Shown: positions 17,958 through 32,270, numbered from the stretch's first letter. The stretch is 64,000 bases of DNA from Denitratisoma sp. DHT3 (GCF_007833355.1 NZ_CP020914.1:2404047-2468046), one strand, 5' to 3'. Notes: generated by a model from the letters alone, not told the origin. Made by a program: numbers and translations.

Positions 17958-18051
17958 GAGGGCGAGGGAGGCTGCGCGCAGCGGCAAAAGTTCCGGGGTT
18001 TTTCTGCGGCGACGACCGGGGAGCGCGTCTGCGGGGGGGAATCGTAAAGGG

Positions 18052-18057
18052 TATACT
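18052..18057 (+). promoter_or_regulatory. -10-like element immediately upstream of dacA
   Basis: TATACT lies 10 bp before the dacA ATG, and no Shine-Dalgarno sequence is present between them. If used, transcription would start only a few bases ahead of the ATG, giving a nearly leaderless mRNA. No convincing -35 was found. Confidence 0.35.
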
Positions 18058-18067
18058 TTTCGCCGCC

Positions 18068-19204
18068 ATGAAACATTCACTGCGACTCCTCGGCCTGGTG
18101 TTGACTCTGTTCTCCGGCATCGCCCTGGCCCAAACGATTCCCCCCGCCCCCCCGCTCGCCGCCAACGCCTGGCTGCTGCTCGACCACGCCTCCGGCCAGG
18201 AACTGGCGTCGGCGAAGGCCGACGAGCGGATCGAGCCGGCCTCCCTGACCAAGCTGATGACCGCCTACCTGAGCTTCGCCGCCTTGAAGCAGGGCGTGCT
18301 CAAGCCCGAACAGACGGTGCCGGTCTCGGAAAACATCAGGCAGGTGCCGGGTTCGCGGATGTTCATCGAGCCGCGCCTGCCGGTCACGGTGGACGAGCTG
18401 ATCCGCGGCATGATCGTGCAGTCGGGCAACGACGCCTGCGTCGCCCTGGCCGAGGCGATCGCCGGCAGCGAGGCGGCCTTCGCCGAACGCATGAACCGCG
18501 AGGCGCGGCGCCTGGGCCTCGCCGGCACCCATTTCGTCAACGCCACGGGCCTGCCCGATCCCCAGCACTACACCACCGCGCGCGACCTGGGCCGGCTGGT
18601 GCGGGCGCTGATCCGCGACTTTCCCGAGTACTACTCGATCTATTCCACCAAGCAGTACACCTACAACAAGATCACCCAGCCCAACCGCAACCGCCTGCTC
18701 TGGCTCGATCCCACGGTCGACGGGGTCAAGACCGGCCACACCGAGGCGGCCGGCTACTGCCTGATCGCTTCGGCCCAGCGCGGGCCGCGGCGCCTGATCT
18801 CGGTGGTGCTGGGCACCGACTCCGACTCGGCGCGCGCCCAGGAATCCCTCAAGCTGCTCAACTTCGGCTTCCAGTATTTCGATGGCGTGCAGCTCTACGC
18901 CAAGGACCAGGCCCTCTCCCGGCTCAAGGTCTTCAAGGGCGCGCAGGGCACGGTGAAGGCCGGCTTCGCCAGCGACTTCGTGCTGTCGCTGCCGCGCGGC
19001 ACCCCGCCCGACCGGATCAAGGTGCAACTGCTGTCGCGCCAGCCGTTGATCGCGCCGATCGCCGCCGGCGCCACCGTCGCCACCTTGCGCGTCTCGGTCG
19101 ACGGCACGCCCTGGGGCGATTACCCGGTGCAGGCCCTGGAGACGGTGCCGGTCGCCGGCCTGCTCGGCCGCGCCTGGGGCACCGTGAAACTCTGGTTCGA
19201 ATAG
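18068..19204 (+). CDS. dacA: D-alanyl-D-alanine carboxypeptidase (PBP5/6 type)
   Basis: A 378-residue class C low-molecular-mass penicillin-binding protein. A signal peptide ends near ALA-Q (about 21). The three active-site motifs are intact: S59-L-T-K62, S119-G-N121 and K221-T-G. A C-terminal beta domain (about 280-360) and a final amphipathic segment GRAWGTVKLWFE, the usual membrane anchor of PBP5, follow. It trims the terminal D-Ala of stem peptides in the periplasm. It lies in the conserved rlpA-dacA-(dat)-ybeD-lipB-lipA string. Length is typical. Confidence 0.95.
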   Translation: MKHSLRLLGLVLTLFSGIALAQTIPPAPPLAANAWLLLDHASGQELASAKADERIEPASLTKLMTAYLSFAALKQGVLKPEQTVPVSENIRQVPGSRMFIEPRLPVTVDELIRGMIVQSGNDACVALAEAIAGSEAAFAERMNREARRLGLAGTHFVNATGLPDPQHYTTARDLGRLVRALIRDFPEYYSIYSTKQYTYNKITQPNRNRLLWLDPTVDGVKTGHTEAAGYCLIASAQRGPRRLISVVLGTDSDSARAQESLKLLNFGFQYFDGVQLYAKDQALSRLKVFKGAQGTVKAGFASDFVLSLPRGTPPDRIKVQLLSRQPLIAPIAAGATVATLRVSVDGTPWGDYPVQALETVPVAGLLGRAWGTVKLWFE

Positions 19205-19209
19205 ATATG

Positions 19210-19280
19210 CCCCCCCACCCCCCGGCCCCCGCCCCAGGGCGGGGGAGCTTGCAAGCTCGCTGCGCTCGAAGTCACGGGGA
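19210..19280 (-). repeat. GC-rich intergenic element related to the dispersed GAGCGCAGCGAGC family
   Basis: On the minus strand it carries TTCGAGCGCAGCGAGC followed by the perfect palindrome GAGCTTGCAAGCTC (19245-19258) and a C/G-run hairpin (CCCCCGCCCTGGGGCGGGGG). The GAGCGCAGCGAGC core is shared with elements at 35643, 37212 and 56652. It fills part of the 214-bp gap after dacA and may end dacA transcription. Confidence 0.6.
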
Positions 19281-19418
19281 ACTCCGTGGCGGTAGTGTAC
19301 CATCTGCGCCTCCGGCGCGGGCCGCTTTCCCTTGCGGCGGCACGACGGGAAAGCTGCTGTTTCAGGGGGGCGCGGAGCGTTTGCCGATCGTTCTCCGCAA
19401 CCCACAGAGGCATCCAGC

Positions 19419-20276
19419 ATGATGGTCTATCTCAACGGCGAATGGCTGCCTCCCGGCGAAGCTCGGATCTCGGTCATGGACCGGGGCTTCCTCTTCGGCG
19501 ACGGCGTGTATGAGGTGATCCCCGTCTATTCGCGCCGCCCCTTCCGCCTGGCGGAGCACCTGCGCCGGCTCGACCGCAGCCTGGCCGCCGTGCGCATCGC
19601 CAATCCCCACGGCCCCGAAGTCTGGGAGACGCTGGTGCGGGAAGTGGTGGAGAGCGCCGAATGGGACGACCAGTCCGTCTATCTCCAGGTCACCCGGGGC
19701 GCCGCGCCGGTGCGCAACCATGCCTTTCCCAAGGCGGCCACGCCCACGGTCTTCCTGATGACGGAGCCTCTGCCGGTGCCCCCCGCCGAACTGCGCCAGA
19801 CCGGCGTCACCGCCGTCTCCGCCGCCGACAACCGCTGGCACCGCTGCGACATCAAGGCCATCTCGCTCCTGGCCAACTGCCTATTGCGCCAGGAGGCCGT
19901 GGAGGCCGGCTGCGCCGAGACGGTGCTGTTCCGCGACGGCATCCTCACCGAGGGCGCCGCCGCCAACATCTTCGCGGTGAAGGACGGCGTGCTGCTGGCC
20001 CCCCAGAAAAACCATCTGATGCTGCCGGGCATCACCTACGACGTGGTGCTGGAACTGGCGGCCGCGACCGGCCTGCCGCACGAGGTGCGCGACATCCTCG
20101 AAACCGAGGTGCGCGGCGCCGACGAGCTCTGGTTGAGCTCCTCCACCAAGGAGATCCTGCCCATCGTCCGCCTCGACGACCGGCCCATCGGCGCCGGCAG
20201 CCCCGGCCCGGTCTATGCCGCGATGTACCGCAGCTACCAGGAATTCAAGCAGAAGGTGATGCGCAATGGCGGATGA
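19419..20276 (+). CDS. D-amino-acid aminotransferase / branched-chain-type class IV aminotransferase
   Basis: A 285-residue fold-type IV PLP enzyme. It has YLNGEWLP, ISVMDRGFLFGDGVYE, the PLP lysine Lys146 in CDIKAISLL, AETVLFRDGILTEGAAANIF and LPGITYDVVLEL, typical of D-alanine transaminase (Dat) and close to aminodeoxychorismate lyase and BCAT. Position right after dacA, as in many betaproteobacteria, supports a D-amino acid role linked to the cell wall. GAGG sits 8 bp before ATG 19419; a second ATG at 19422 is equally close. It overlaps ybeD by 11 bp. Substrate choice between D-Ala and L-amino acids cannot be settled from sequence. Confidence 0.88.
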   Translation: MMVYLNGEWLPPGEARISVMDRGFLFGDGVYEVIPVYSRRPFRLAEHLRRLDRSLAAVRIANPHGPEVWETLVREVVESAEWDDQSVYLQVTRGAAPVRNHAFPKAATPTVFLMTEPLPVPPAELRQTGVTAVSAADNRWHRCDIKAISLLANCLLRQEAVEAGCAETVLFRDGILTEGAAANIFAVKDGVLLAPQKNHLMLPGITYDVVLELAAATGLPHEVRDILETEVRGADELWLSSSTKEILPIVRLDDRPIGAGSPGPVYAAMYRSYQEFKQKVMRNGG

Positions 20277-20529
20277 AACCCTGCTCGCATTTCCTTGCGA
20301 CTTTCCCCTCAAGATCATGGGGGAAACCCGCAACGGCTTCGCCCAGGCGGTGCTGGAAGTGGTGCGGGTCCACGCCCCCGACTTCGACGGCGCCACGATC
20401 GAGATGCGCCCCTCCTCCAGCGGCAAGTACCTCTCCCTGACCTGCACCGTGCGCGCCACCTCGAAGGCCCAGCTCGACGCCCTCTACCAGGACCTGACCG
20501 GCCATCCATGGGTGAAAGTGGTGCTCTGA
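20266..20529 (+). CDS. ybeD: YbeD/DUF493 family protein
   Basis: An 87-residue protein of the DUF493 family, with the conserved FPCDFPLKIMG start and a ferredoxin-like alpha/beta pattern (SGKYLSLTCTVRATS). YbeD has an ACT-like/regulatory fold of unknown biochemical role and is found between dacA and lipB across proteobacteria. The start overlaps the aminotransferase gene by 11 bp and the end overlaps lipB by 22 bp, so all are co-translated. Confidence 0.93.
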   Translation: MADETLLAFPCDFPLKIMGETRNGFAQAVLEVVRVHAPDFDGATIEMRPSSSGKYLSLTCTVRATSKAQLDALYQDLTGHPWVKVVL

Positions 20530-21137
20530 TCGTCCGCCGCCTGGGCCGCCTGGATTACGTGCCCACCTGGCGCGCCATGCAGGACTTCACCCTGTCGCGC
20601 CGGGAGGACACGCCCGACGAGTGCTGGCTGCTGGAACACCCGCCGGTCTACACGCAGGGACAGGCCGGCCGCGCCGAGCACCTGCTGCGTGACATCGGCA
20701 TTCCCGTGGTGCCCATCGACCGCGGCGGCCAGATCACCTACCATGGCCCCGGCCAGCTCGTGGTCTACCTGCTGGTGGACCTGCGGCGCAAGCCCTACAA
20801 GGTGAGGGAGATGGTGCAACGCATGGAACAGGCGGTCATCGATCTGCTGGCGGACCACGGCATCGCGGCCGAGCGCAGGAGCGGCGCCCCCGGCGTGTAT
20901 GTCGGCGCCGCCAAGGTCTCGGCCCTGGGGCTGCGGGTGAAGAACGGTTGCAGCTATCACGGCCTGGCCCTGAACATCGACATGGACCTGGCCCCCTTCG
21001 CCGCCATCAATCCCTGCGGCTACGCCGGGCTGGCCGTCACCCAATTGAGGGACCTGGGCGTGACCGACGATCTTTCCACCGTGGGCGACAAGCTGGTCGC
21101 CCACCTGCAAGCACAACTGGGGGCCTCCCATGGCTGA
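20508..21137 (+). CDS. lipB: Octanoyl-[acyl carrier protein]:protein octanoyltransferase LipB
   Basis: A 209-residue LipB. Motifs present: [30 protein letters not shown], the catalytic Lys in [22 protein letters not shown], and the catalytic Cys in INPCGYAG. LipB moves octanoyl groups from ACP to lipoyl domains, the first step of endogenous lipoylation, in the cytoplasm. The ATG at 20508 lies within the 3' end of ybeD; no good later start precedes the conserved [10 protein letters not shown]. It overlaps lipA by 8 bp. Confidence 0.94.
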   Translation: MGESGALIVRRLGRLDYVPTWRAMQDFTLSRREDTPDECWLLEHPPVYTQGQAGRAEHLLRDIGIPVVPIDRGGQITYHGPGQLVVYLLVDLRRKPYKVREMVQRMEQAVIDLLADHGIAAERRSGAPGVYVGAAKVSALGLRVKNGCSYHGLALNIDMDLAPFAAINPCGYAGLAVTQLRDLGVTDDLSTVGDKLVAHLQAQLGASHG

Positions 21138-22080
21138 ACGCGGCGTCAAACAGAAGGGCGAAGCCAAGACCGCCCGCATTCCGATCAAGGTCGTGCCGGC
21201 GGCGCAGCCGCTCAAGAAGCCCGACTGGATCCGGGTCAAGATCGGCAGCGGCAGCGGCCGCTTCGACGAGGTCAAGAAGGCGCTGCGCGACCACGCGCTG
21301 CACACGGTGTGCGAGGAGGCCACCTGCCCCAACATCGGTGAATGCTTCGGCAAGGGCACCGCCACCTTCATGATCCTGGGCGACATCTGCACCCGCCGCT
21401 GCCCCTTCTGCGACGTGGGTCACGGCAAGCCCCTGGCGCCGGACCCCGAGGAGCCGGAGAAACTGGCGCGCACCATCGCCGCGATGAAACTCAAGTACGT
21501 GGTGATCACCAGCGTGGACCGCGACGACCTGCGCGACGGCGGCGCCCAGCATTTCGTCGACTGCATCCGGGCCGTGCGCCGGCACTCCCCCGGCACCCGG
21601 ATCGAAGTGCTGGTGCCCGACTTCCGCGGCCGGCTGGAGATCGCGCTGGAAATCTTCGACCAGGCGCTGCCCGACGTGATGAACCACAACCTGGAGACCG
21701 TGCCGCGCCTCTACAGGCAGGCCCGGCCCGGCGCCGACTACGCCCACTCATTGCAACTGCTGAAGGATTTCAAGGCCCGCCATCCCGAGGTCACCACCAA
21801 GTCGGGCCTGATGGTGGGCATCGGCGAGGAGGACGCGGAAATCCTCGCCGTGATGCGCGACCTGCGCGCCCACGCCGTGGACATGCTGACCATCGGCCAG
21901 TACCTGGCCCCCTCCGGCCACCACCTGCCGGTGCTGCGCTACGTGCATCCCGACGTCTTCAGGATGTACGAGGCCGAGGCGGGCAGGATGGGCTTCGTCA
22001 ATGCCGCCTGCGGCCCGCTGGTGCGCAGCTCGTATCACGCCGACATGCAGGCGCATGACGCGGGCGTCGTGGGCGCATAG
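21130..22080 (+). CDS. lipA: Lipoyl synthase LipA
   Basis: A 316-residue radical SAM enzyme that inserts two sulfurs into protein-bound octanoyl. The auxiliary cluster motif C-x4-C-x5-C is seen in [12 protein letters not shown] and the radical SAM cluster C-x3-C-x2-C in [15 protein letters not shown]. Other landmarks: [49 protein letters not shown]. The C-terminal RSSYHAD motif carrying the conserved cluster-ligand Ser is present. Family-typical length; last conserved gene of the string. Confidence 0.97.
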   Translation: MAERGVKQKGEAKTARIPIKVVPAAQPLKKPDWIRVKIGSGSGRFDEVKKALRDHALHTVCEEATCPNIGECFGKGTATFMILGDICTRRCPFCDVGHGKPLAPDPEEPEKLARTIAAMKLKYVVITSVDRDDLRDGGAQHFVDCIRAVRRHSPGTRIEVLVPDFRGRLEIALEIFDQALPDVMNHNLETVPRLYRQARPGADYAHSLQLLKDFKARHPEVTTKSGLMVGIGEEDAEILAVMRDLRAHAVDMLTIGQYLAPSGHHLPVLRYVHPDVFRMYEAEAGRMGFVNAACGPLVRSSYHADMQAHDAGVVGA

Positions 22081-22087
22081 CCCCGCG

Positions 22088-22423
22088 ATGAACCTCGTCG
22101 ATGCGCTTCGGCGGTGGCCGGGAGAGGGTTTCGCCGCCGCCCTGAAAGCGGCGCTGGAACGGCTGCCCGTGCATGAGTTGCCGCTGGGCGGAGGCGGCGG
22201 CCTGACGGTCGCCGACAATCCGGTCACGGTCTCGCTCCTGGAGGCCGAGGCAACCGCCGCCGCGATCGTCGCCAAGGTCGGCGTCTTCTACGAGGAAATC
22301 CTCGCCGGCTGCGCCTGCGGCGACGAGCCGCAGACCGCCGCCGCCTACCGGGAAATCCGGGTGACCATCGACCGGGCCGGCGGCGCGGCGCATTTCGAAA
22401 CCCTGCCGGAATCCGCGCCATGA
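22088..22423 (+). CDS. Conserved hypothetical protein (111 aa)
   Basis: A 111-residue soluble protein with no domain I can name. It starts MNLVDALRRWPGEG and contains an alpha/beta-looking stretch and a CACGDEP motif near residue 75-80 that could bind metal or be structural. The gene starts 7 bp after lipA and its stop overlaps the next ATG (ATGA), so it is probably transcribed with the following regulator. Similar small proteins occur in betaproteobacteria, from memory, without assigned function. Confidence 0.6.
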   Translation: MNLVDALRRWPGEGFAAALKAALERLPVHELPLGGGGGLTVADNPVTVSLLEAEATAAAIVAKVGVFYEEILAGCACGDEPQTAAAYREIRVTIDRAGGAAHFETLPESAP

Positions 22424-22905
22424 GCATCGACGATCGGGAATTCACCCAGCACTACTACCGGGCGTCGTATCTCTTCGCCCGCTTCACGGTGCCCTACATG
22501 CGCAACATCTACCGGGAATTCGAAGGGGACATGGTCCTGACCCTGGTCCTGGGCGAGATCGCCACGCGCAATGTCGGGCAGTTCTTCGAGCAGCCGGCCG
22601 GGCCGCTGCCGGAAACCGTGCTCAACGACCTGGCCGAGCAGCGCCGCCTGCTGCGGCCGTGCAACGCCAACTCGGTCAGCGAGGCCACCGGCATTCCGCG
22701 GGAGACGGTGCGGCGCAAGGTCAATGCGCTGATCGAACGGGGCTGGGTGGCGCAGGACGAAAAAGGCCATCTCTTCGTCACCCAGAAATCGGCGGAGCGT
22801 TTCGAACGCTTCATGTTCGACACGCTGGAATCCCTGCTTCCCGCCGCCCAGGCGCTGGCGCGGATGCTGGCGCCCGGCGCCGCCGCGCGTCACGACGAGG
22901 ACTGA
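22420..22905 (+). CDS. Winged-helix transcriptional regulator (MarR-like)
   Basis: A 161-residue protein. The N-terminal half (about 10-70) is helical and unusual. A winged-helix motif lies at about 85-125: NANSVSEATGIPRETVRRKV as turn-helix, then NALIERGWVAQDEKGHLFVT as helix and wing. The tail is helical and may dimerise. It resembles MarR/wHTH regulators but I cannot place the family. It is the gene directly before the molybdenum dehydrogenase operon, same strand, 140 bp apart, with an inverted repeat in the gap; it may control that operon. Confidence 0.7.
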   Translation: MSIDDREFTQHYYRASYLFARFTVPYMRNIYREFEGDMVLTLVLGEIATRNVGQFFEQPAGPLPETVLNDLAEQRRLLRPCNANSVSEATGIPRETVRRKVNALIERGWVAQDEKGHLFVTQKSAERFERFMFDTLESLLPAAQALARMLAPGAAARHDED

Positions 22906-22937
22906 CGGCCAGGCATCCCCCGCGTCGCAGCATCGCT

Positions 22938-22950
22938 TCCCATTTTGGGA
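22938..22950. promoter_or_regulatory. Inverted repeat upstream of the molybdenum dehydrogenase operon
   Basis: TCCCATTTTGGGA, arms of 5 bp around TTT, about 95 bp before the gamma-subunit start in an otherwise GC-rich gap. It could be an operator for the adjacent winged-helix regulator. The 140-bp gap shows no clear -35/-10 pair. Confidence 0.35.
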
Positions 22951-23045
22951 GATTCGGCCCGCCGCATCCGCAACGGCCGGCCTAGGATTCCAAGCGCATC
23001 ACGGTCTGGCGCCGGCCGCCGCAGGCGCCTTCATCGGGAGTCCTC

Positions 23046-23696
23046 GTGAAAGCGAACCGCACCCCCCTTTCCCTGGCGCGCCTGCTCGACCCCGCCGACG
23101 CCGCCTGGCAACAGGCCGATGCCACCCGCCTGCCGCTGCAAGGCACGCCGGCCGCCATGCAGCCCACCGCCGCCGTCCGCAACCATTGGCAGAAAAAAAC
23201 CATCGGCGCCGTCGCCAGCGTCGAAGTGCGCGCCCTGTGCACCGACGATGCGCTGGCCTTCCATCTGCGCTGGGCGGATGCCGCCGCCACCTTCGACCAT
23301 GGCGACAACAGCCGCTTTCCCGATGCCGCCGCGATCGCCCTGCCGCTGCACGCCGACGCGCCGCTGCAAACCATGGGTGCGCCCGAGGCCCCGCTGACCG
23401 CCTGGTACTGGCGCGCCGACAGCCGGGAACAGGGTTTCCAGGTGCTGGCGCGGGGCCCCGGCAGCACCCGCATCGTCGATCGCGCGGTGCGGGTCGGCGC
23501 CGGCTGGGCGGATGGCCGCTGGCAGGTGGTGATCGCGCGACGCCTGGGGAATGGCGGCACGGCCGACACCATCGACCTCGCCCCCGGCCAGGAACTCCGC
23601 TTCGGCGTCGCCGTGTGGGAAGGCTCCCACGGCGAGCGCGGCGGCCTGAAAGCCTTTTCCGGCGACTGGCGGCCCCTGCGGCTGGCCGGCGCCTGA
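23046..23696 (+). CDS. Heme b-binding gamma subunit of type II DMSO-reductase-family dehydrogenase
   Basis: A 216-residue protein related to the gamma subunits of ethylbenzene, DMS and steroid C25 dehydrogenases (EbdC/DdhC-like). That family binds one heme b by axial Met and Lys. Candidates here are Met110 in LQTMGAPEAP and Lys202 in GLKAFSGDW, each in the expected context. No signal peptide is present, fitting export piggy-backed on the Tat-targeted alpha subunit. The start is GTG 23046 with GGGAG five bases upstream. It is the first gene of a gamma-beta-alpha-delta operon; in the known ethylbenzene dehydrogenase operon gamma comes third. Confidence 0.85.
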   Translation: MKANRTPLSLARLLDPADAAWQQADATRLPLQGTPAAMQPTAAVRNHWQKKTIGAVASVEVRALCTDDALAFHLRWADAAATFDHGDNSRFPDAAAIALPLHADAPLQTMGAPEAPLTAWYWRADSREQGFQVLARGPGSTRIVDRAVRVGAGWADGRWQVVIARRLGNGGTADTIDLAPGQELRFGVAVWEGSHGERGGLKAFSGDWRPLRLAGA

Positions 23697-23716
23697 GCGA
23701 CGGCGGGAGAACGACG

Positions 23717-24744
<1,028 letters not shown>

Positions 24745-24748
<4 letters not shown>

Positions 24749-27708
24749 AACCCCATGCCGCTGTCCCCGCCCCAGGCGCGGAGGAACGCTCCGCGCCTGA
24801 CCTGGCGAACCTGCCGAACCTGGCGGAGCGCCGCCGCTTCATCCTCGGCACCACGTCGGGCCTGGCCGCCGCCGGGCTGGGCCTGTGCAACCTGCGTCCG
24901 CTGCCGGCGCGGGCCGAGAGCGGCACGCCGCCGCCCGACCCGCGCCAGACGCCCAAGACGATCCGCTACCAGGATTACTCGGACATCTGGCGCGACAAGT
25001 GGAAGTGGGACAAGGTGGTGAAAGGCACCCACACCCGCGCCAACTGCATCTCCGCCTGTTCCTGGGACGTCTATGTGAAGGACGGCATCGCGTGGCGCGA
25101 GGAGCAGGCCGCGCTCTACGAACCGTCGCGGCCCGACGTGCCCGACTTCAATCCGCGCGGCTGCCAGAAAGGCGCCTGCTATTCCCACCTGCAGACGGCC
25201 GACTCCCGCATCACCCACCCCCTGAAGCGGGCCGGCGCGCGCGGCGAGGGCAAATGGAAGCGCATCAGTTGGACCCAGGCGCTGGACGAGATCGCCGACA
25301 AGCTGATCGATGCCGCGATCGCCGAAGGCACCGAATCCATCGTTTTCGACGACGGCACCACCAATGCCGGCTACGGTCCCGAGTCCGCCGGCGACATGCG
25401 CTTCGCCGAGGCGATCCAGGCCACCCGCATCGACTCCTGGGCCGGCGTCAGCGACATGCCGATGGGCGCGCTGCAAACCTGGGGTCTCTACAACTGCGAG
25501 GGCACCTCCGACGACTGGTTCCGCTCCGACTACATCGTGATCTGGGTCGGCAACCCGGTCTATACGCGCATTCCCGAAGTGCATTTCATGCACGAGGCCC
25601 GCTATCGGGGCGCCAAGCTGGTGGTGGTGGCGCCGGACCTGAATCCGAGCACCGTGCATGCCGATCTCTGGCTCAACATCAAGCCGGAGACCGATGCCGC
25701 CCTGGGCCTGGCCTGCGCCCAGGTGATGATCGAGGAGGGGCTGTTCAAGCGCGACTACGTGCTGGAACAGACCGACCTGCCGTTCCTGGTGCGCCAGGAC
25801 GACGGCCGCTTCCTGCGCCAGAGCGATCTGGTCCGGGGCGGCGCCGACAACGCCCTGTATCTCTGGGACGAGGCCACGGGGCAGCCGGTGGTGGCCCCCG
25901 GCTGCGAGGGCGACGGCAGCGGCGGCCGCAGCCTGCGCCTGGGCGCCCTGCGCCCGGCCCTCTCCGGCAGCTTCAGCGTGACCCTGGCCGACGGCGCCCG
26001 CGTCGAGGTGCGCACCGTCTTCGACCGCCTGCGGGCGATGCTGGACCGCGAATACCGCCCCGAGCAGGCGGCCGCCGTCACCGGCCTCAACCCACGGCTG
26101 ATCCGCCGCTTCGCCCGCGAAATGGCGGCGGCGCCCGCGGCGATGATCTTCGCCTCCTGGGGCGCCTGCAAGCATTACCACAGCGACCTGTTCCAGCGCG
26201 CGATGCTGCTGCTGATGAACCTCACCGGCAACCAGGGCAAGCCCGGCGGCGGCATGCGCATCGCCTCCTGGTGGGGCATGGACGGGCTGGACGCGATGAC
26301 CGAGGCGCCGCTGTCGCTGATGGACAAGCTGCGCCTGATCCCCAAGGCCCTGCGCGGCTTCACGCCGCGCGACTACGAGCAGATCTTCACCGAGATCAGC
26401 GACAAGTCGCCGATCACTCCGCTGATGGTTTTCCTCTACGTGCACGGCGGCTACAAGGAGATGTGGGACCAGGCCCATTTGCAGGACCCGGCCCTGCCCC
26501 GCCCGCTCAGCCAATACCTGCGCGAATCGCTGGACCGCGGCTGGATGCGCGTCCATCCCCCGGAGCACCGCGCGCCGCGGGCCTACCTCTTCACCGGCTG
26601 CAACCCGCTGCGACGCTGGCCCTCGCCCCAGATCGCCCGCGAGAAGCTGTGGCCCAAGCTCGACCTGGTGGTGTCGGTGAATTTCCGCATGAGCACCAGC
26701 GGCATGTTCGCCGACTACATCCTGCCGGTGGCCGGCTACTACGAGAAGTACGGCATCAAGTACGGGCAGAGCTACGTGCCCTACATCATCTGCGCCGACA
26801 AGGCCACCGAGCCCCTGGGCGAGGCCAAGTCCGACTGGGAGGTGTTCGGCCTGCTCAGCAAGCACGTGGCCGAACGGGCCAAGGCGCGCGGCATCGGCCC
26901 GGTGCGCGGCTTCCGCGACCAGCCGCTGGATCTGAGCCGGACCTACGCGCGGCACACCTCCGACGGCAAGTTCGATCCCACCGATCCGGAAGACCCGATC
27001 AAGCTGATGGACCTGATCTTCGCCAACAGCCCCAACGTCGCCGCCAAGAGCGGGCGCGAGGCGCTGCGCCTGGGCGCGGTGCCGGTCACCGCCCACGCCC
27101 GGCCCTCGCCCATCTACCAGAACTACAGCGACTTCGCCCAGGGCGACACCCACTGGCCGCACCGCGACTTCGTCGAAAAGCGGGTCGCCTGGCCCACCCT
27201 CACCGGCCGCCAGCAGTTCTATCTGGACCACCCCTGGTTCCTCGAAGGCGGCGAGGCCCTGCCGGTGCACAAGGACCCGCCCCACGCCAGGAGCAAGTAT
27301 CCGCTGCGCATCAACGGCGGCCACACCCGCTGGAGCATCCATGCCATCTGGCGCGACCTGCCGCTGATGCTGCGGCTGGAGCGGGGGCAGCCGGTGTGCT
27401 TCATGAATCCGGCCGACACCGCCGCCCGCGGCATCGGCGACGGCGACATGGTGCGGGTGTTCAACGACCACGGGCGTTTCGAATGCATGGTGAAGGTCGC
27501 CGCCGCCACCGCGCCCGGCGAGGTGATCATCTACCACGCCTGGGAGGCGTACCAGTTCAAGGGCTGGCAAGGCCAGCAGGAGCCGGTGGAAGCGCCCTGG
27601 AAGGCCCTGCACCTGGCCGGCGGCTACAGCCACCTGCACTACCGGATGTTCTACGGCGGCCCCAGCCACGCGCCGCGCGGCGCGCCGGTCGAGGTGGAGA
27701 AAGCATGA
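24745..27708 (+). CDS. Tat-exported molybdopterin catalytic subunit, ethylbenzene/steroid-C25-dehydrogenase type
   Basis: A 987-residue type II DMSO-reductase-family subunit. A twin-arginine signal (ERRRFILGTTSGLAAAG, about 28-44) directs folded export. An FS0 cluster motif is formed by His96, Cys101, Cys105 and Cys140 (C-x34-C, GCQKGACYS). Asp237 in GVSDMPMGALQTWG aligns with the Mo-ligating Asp of NarG/EbdA. MGD-binding stretches include WVGNPVYTRIPE, NLTGNQGKPGGG and, near the C-terminus, RINGGHTRWSIH. Family members hydroxylate unactivated C-H bonds with water (ethylbenzene, p-cymene, sterol side-chain C25) or reduce chlorate/selenate. Sequence flavour and the propionate/P450 context favour a hydroxylating dehydrogenase, but the substrate is not provable here. 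Confidence 0.9.
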
Positions 27709-28340
27709 ACGCGCAAGCCCGCAGCCACCTGCGCTGCCACGCCTACGGCCTGCTGGCGGCGCTCATCGACTATCCGGACGACGCCTTCCCGCCCCTGGTC
27801 GCCGACGGCCGGGCGATGCGGCAGTGCCGGCAGGTGCTGGGCGCACTCCACCCCGCCCTGGAAGCGTGCGTCGCCTGGCCGGACCTCGCCGACGCGGGCG
27901 ACGGCGCGGACGCCCTGGCGGTGGAATACACCCGCCTGTTCGACGTCGCCGGCAGCGGCGGCCCCCTTTGCCCGCTCCACGGCGGCGGCTACCGCCCCGA
28001 TTCGCGGATGCAGCTGCTGCGGGAACTGGTGCGCTTCTACAACCACTTCGGGCTGACCACCGAAGCCGCGCCGGCACGGGAACTGCCCGACCATCTGGCG
28101 ACCCAGCTCGAATTCCTGCACTACCTGAGCCGGCTGGAGAGCGACTGCCTGGCGCACGACACCGACGCCGACGACTGCCGCCGGGCGCGCCGCGACTTCC
28201 TCGAACGCCACCTGGCCCCCTGGCTGCCGCAACTCGCCCGGCGTCTGGCGCAGCACCAGGCGCTGCCCTTCTACCGGACCCTGGGGGAGCTGCTGGCGCG
28301 CTTCATCCGTCTGGAAACGGAAGCGCCGGCGCTCTCCTGA
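27705..28340 (+). CDS. TorD/EbdD-type molybdoenzyme chaperone (delta subunit)
   Basis: A 211-residue all-helical cytoplasmic protein of the TorD/DmsD/NarJ group: AYGLLAALIDYPDD at the start, VEYTRLFDV, LHGGGYRPDS, RFYNHFGL and LPDHLATQLEFLHYL are the usual blocks. Such chaperones guide Mo-cofactor insertion and hold back Tat export until the alpha subunit is folded; they are not part of the final enzyme. The ATG overlaps the alpha stop (ATGA). It is the last gene of the operon and faces metH across a 35-bp convergent gap. Confidence 0.92.
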   Translation: MNAQARSHLRCHAYGLLAALIDYPDDAFPPLVADGRAMRQCRQVLGALHPALEACVAWPDLADAGDGADALAVEYTRLFDVAGSGGPLCPLHGGGYRPDSRMQLLRELVRFYNHFGLTTEAAPARELPDHLATQLEFLHYLSRLESDCLAHDTDADDCRRARRDFLERHLAPWLPQLARRLAQHQALPFYRTLGELLARFIRLETEAPALS

Positions 28341-28375
28341 GCGCCTGCCGCGCTCCGATCCCTGGCCAGCCCTGG

Positions 28376-32110
<3,735 letters not shown>

Positions 32111-32183
32111 GGCAATCTCCAATCCATGACCGGAACCGGAGCGCCGATGCGGCTCACCTGTATCCCGGTCAATATTCCAGGTT

Positions 32184-32270
32184 CGGTGAGCGCCGTTGGA
32201 GAATTCCGAGCCTAGGGCCGGGGCTGGACGATCTTCGGTCCGGCCCGCTACCTTGCAGCGCTCCTCGGAA
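32184..32270 (-). promoter_or_regulatory. S-adenosylhomocysteine (SAH) riboswitch upstream of metH
   Basis: On the minus strand the leader reads CCGAGGAGCGCTGC, then a variable arm, then AGGCTCGG pairing with CCGAG, then CAACGGCGCTCAC pairing with GAGCGC. These are the pseudoknotted core elements of the SAH (ahcY-type) riboswitch, an ON switch that raises expression when SAH accumulates. It fits the methyl cycle: SAH becomes homocysteine, which MetH consumes. It lies 74 bp upstream of the metH GTG. Ends are approximate. Confidence 0.9.

Noticed and set aside
19205..19418. Upstream extension of the aminotransferase to a start at 19332
   Set aside because: The added 29 residues show no similarity to the family and the GAGG ribosome site fits the ATG at 19419.
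22938..22950. Sigma-54 promoter or enhancer site before the dehydrogenase operon
   Set aside because: No TGGCAC-N5-TTGC-type element was found in the 140-bp gap; only a short inverted repeat is present.
32184..32270. SAM riboswitch or second cobalamin riboswitch before metH
   Set aside because: The pattern CCGAGGAGCGCTGC...AGGCTCGG...CAACGGCGCTCAC matches the SAH class; no B12 box or SAM-I/II core is present.
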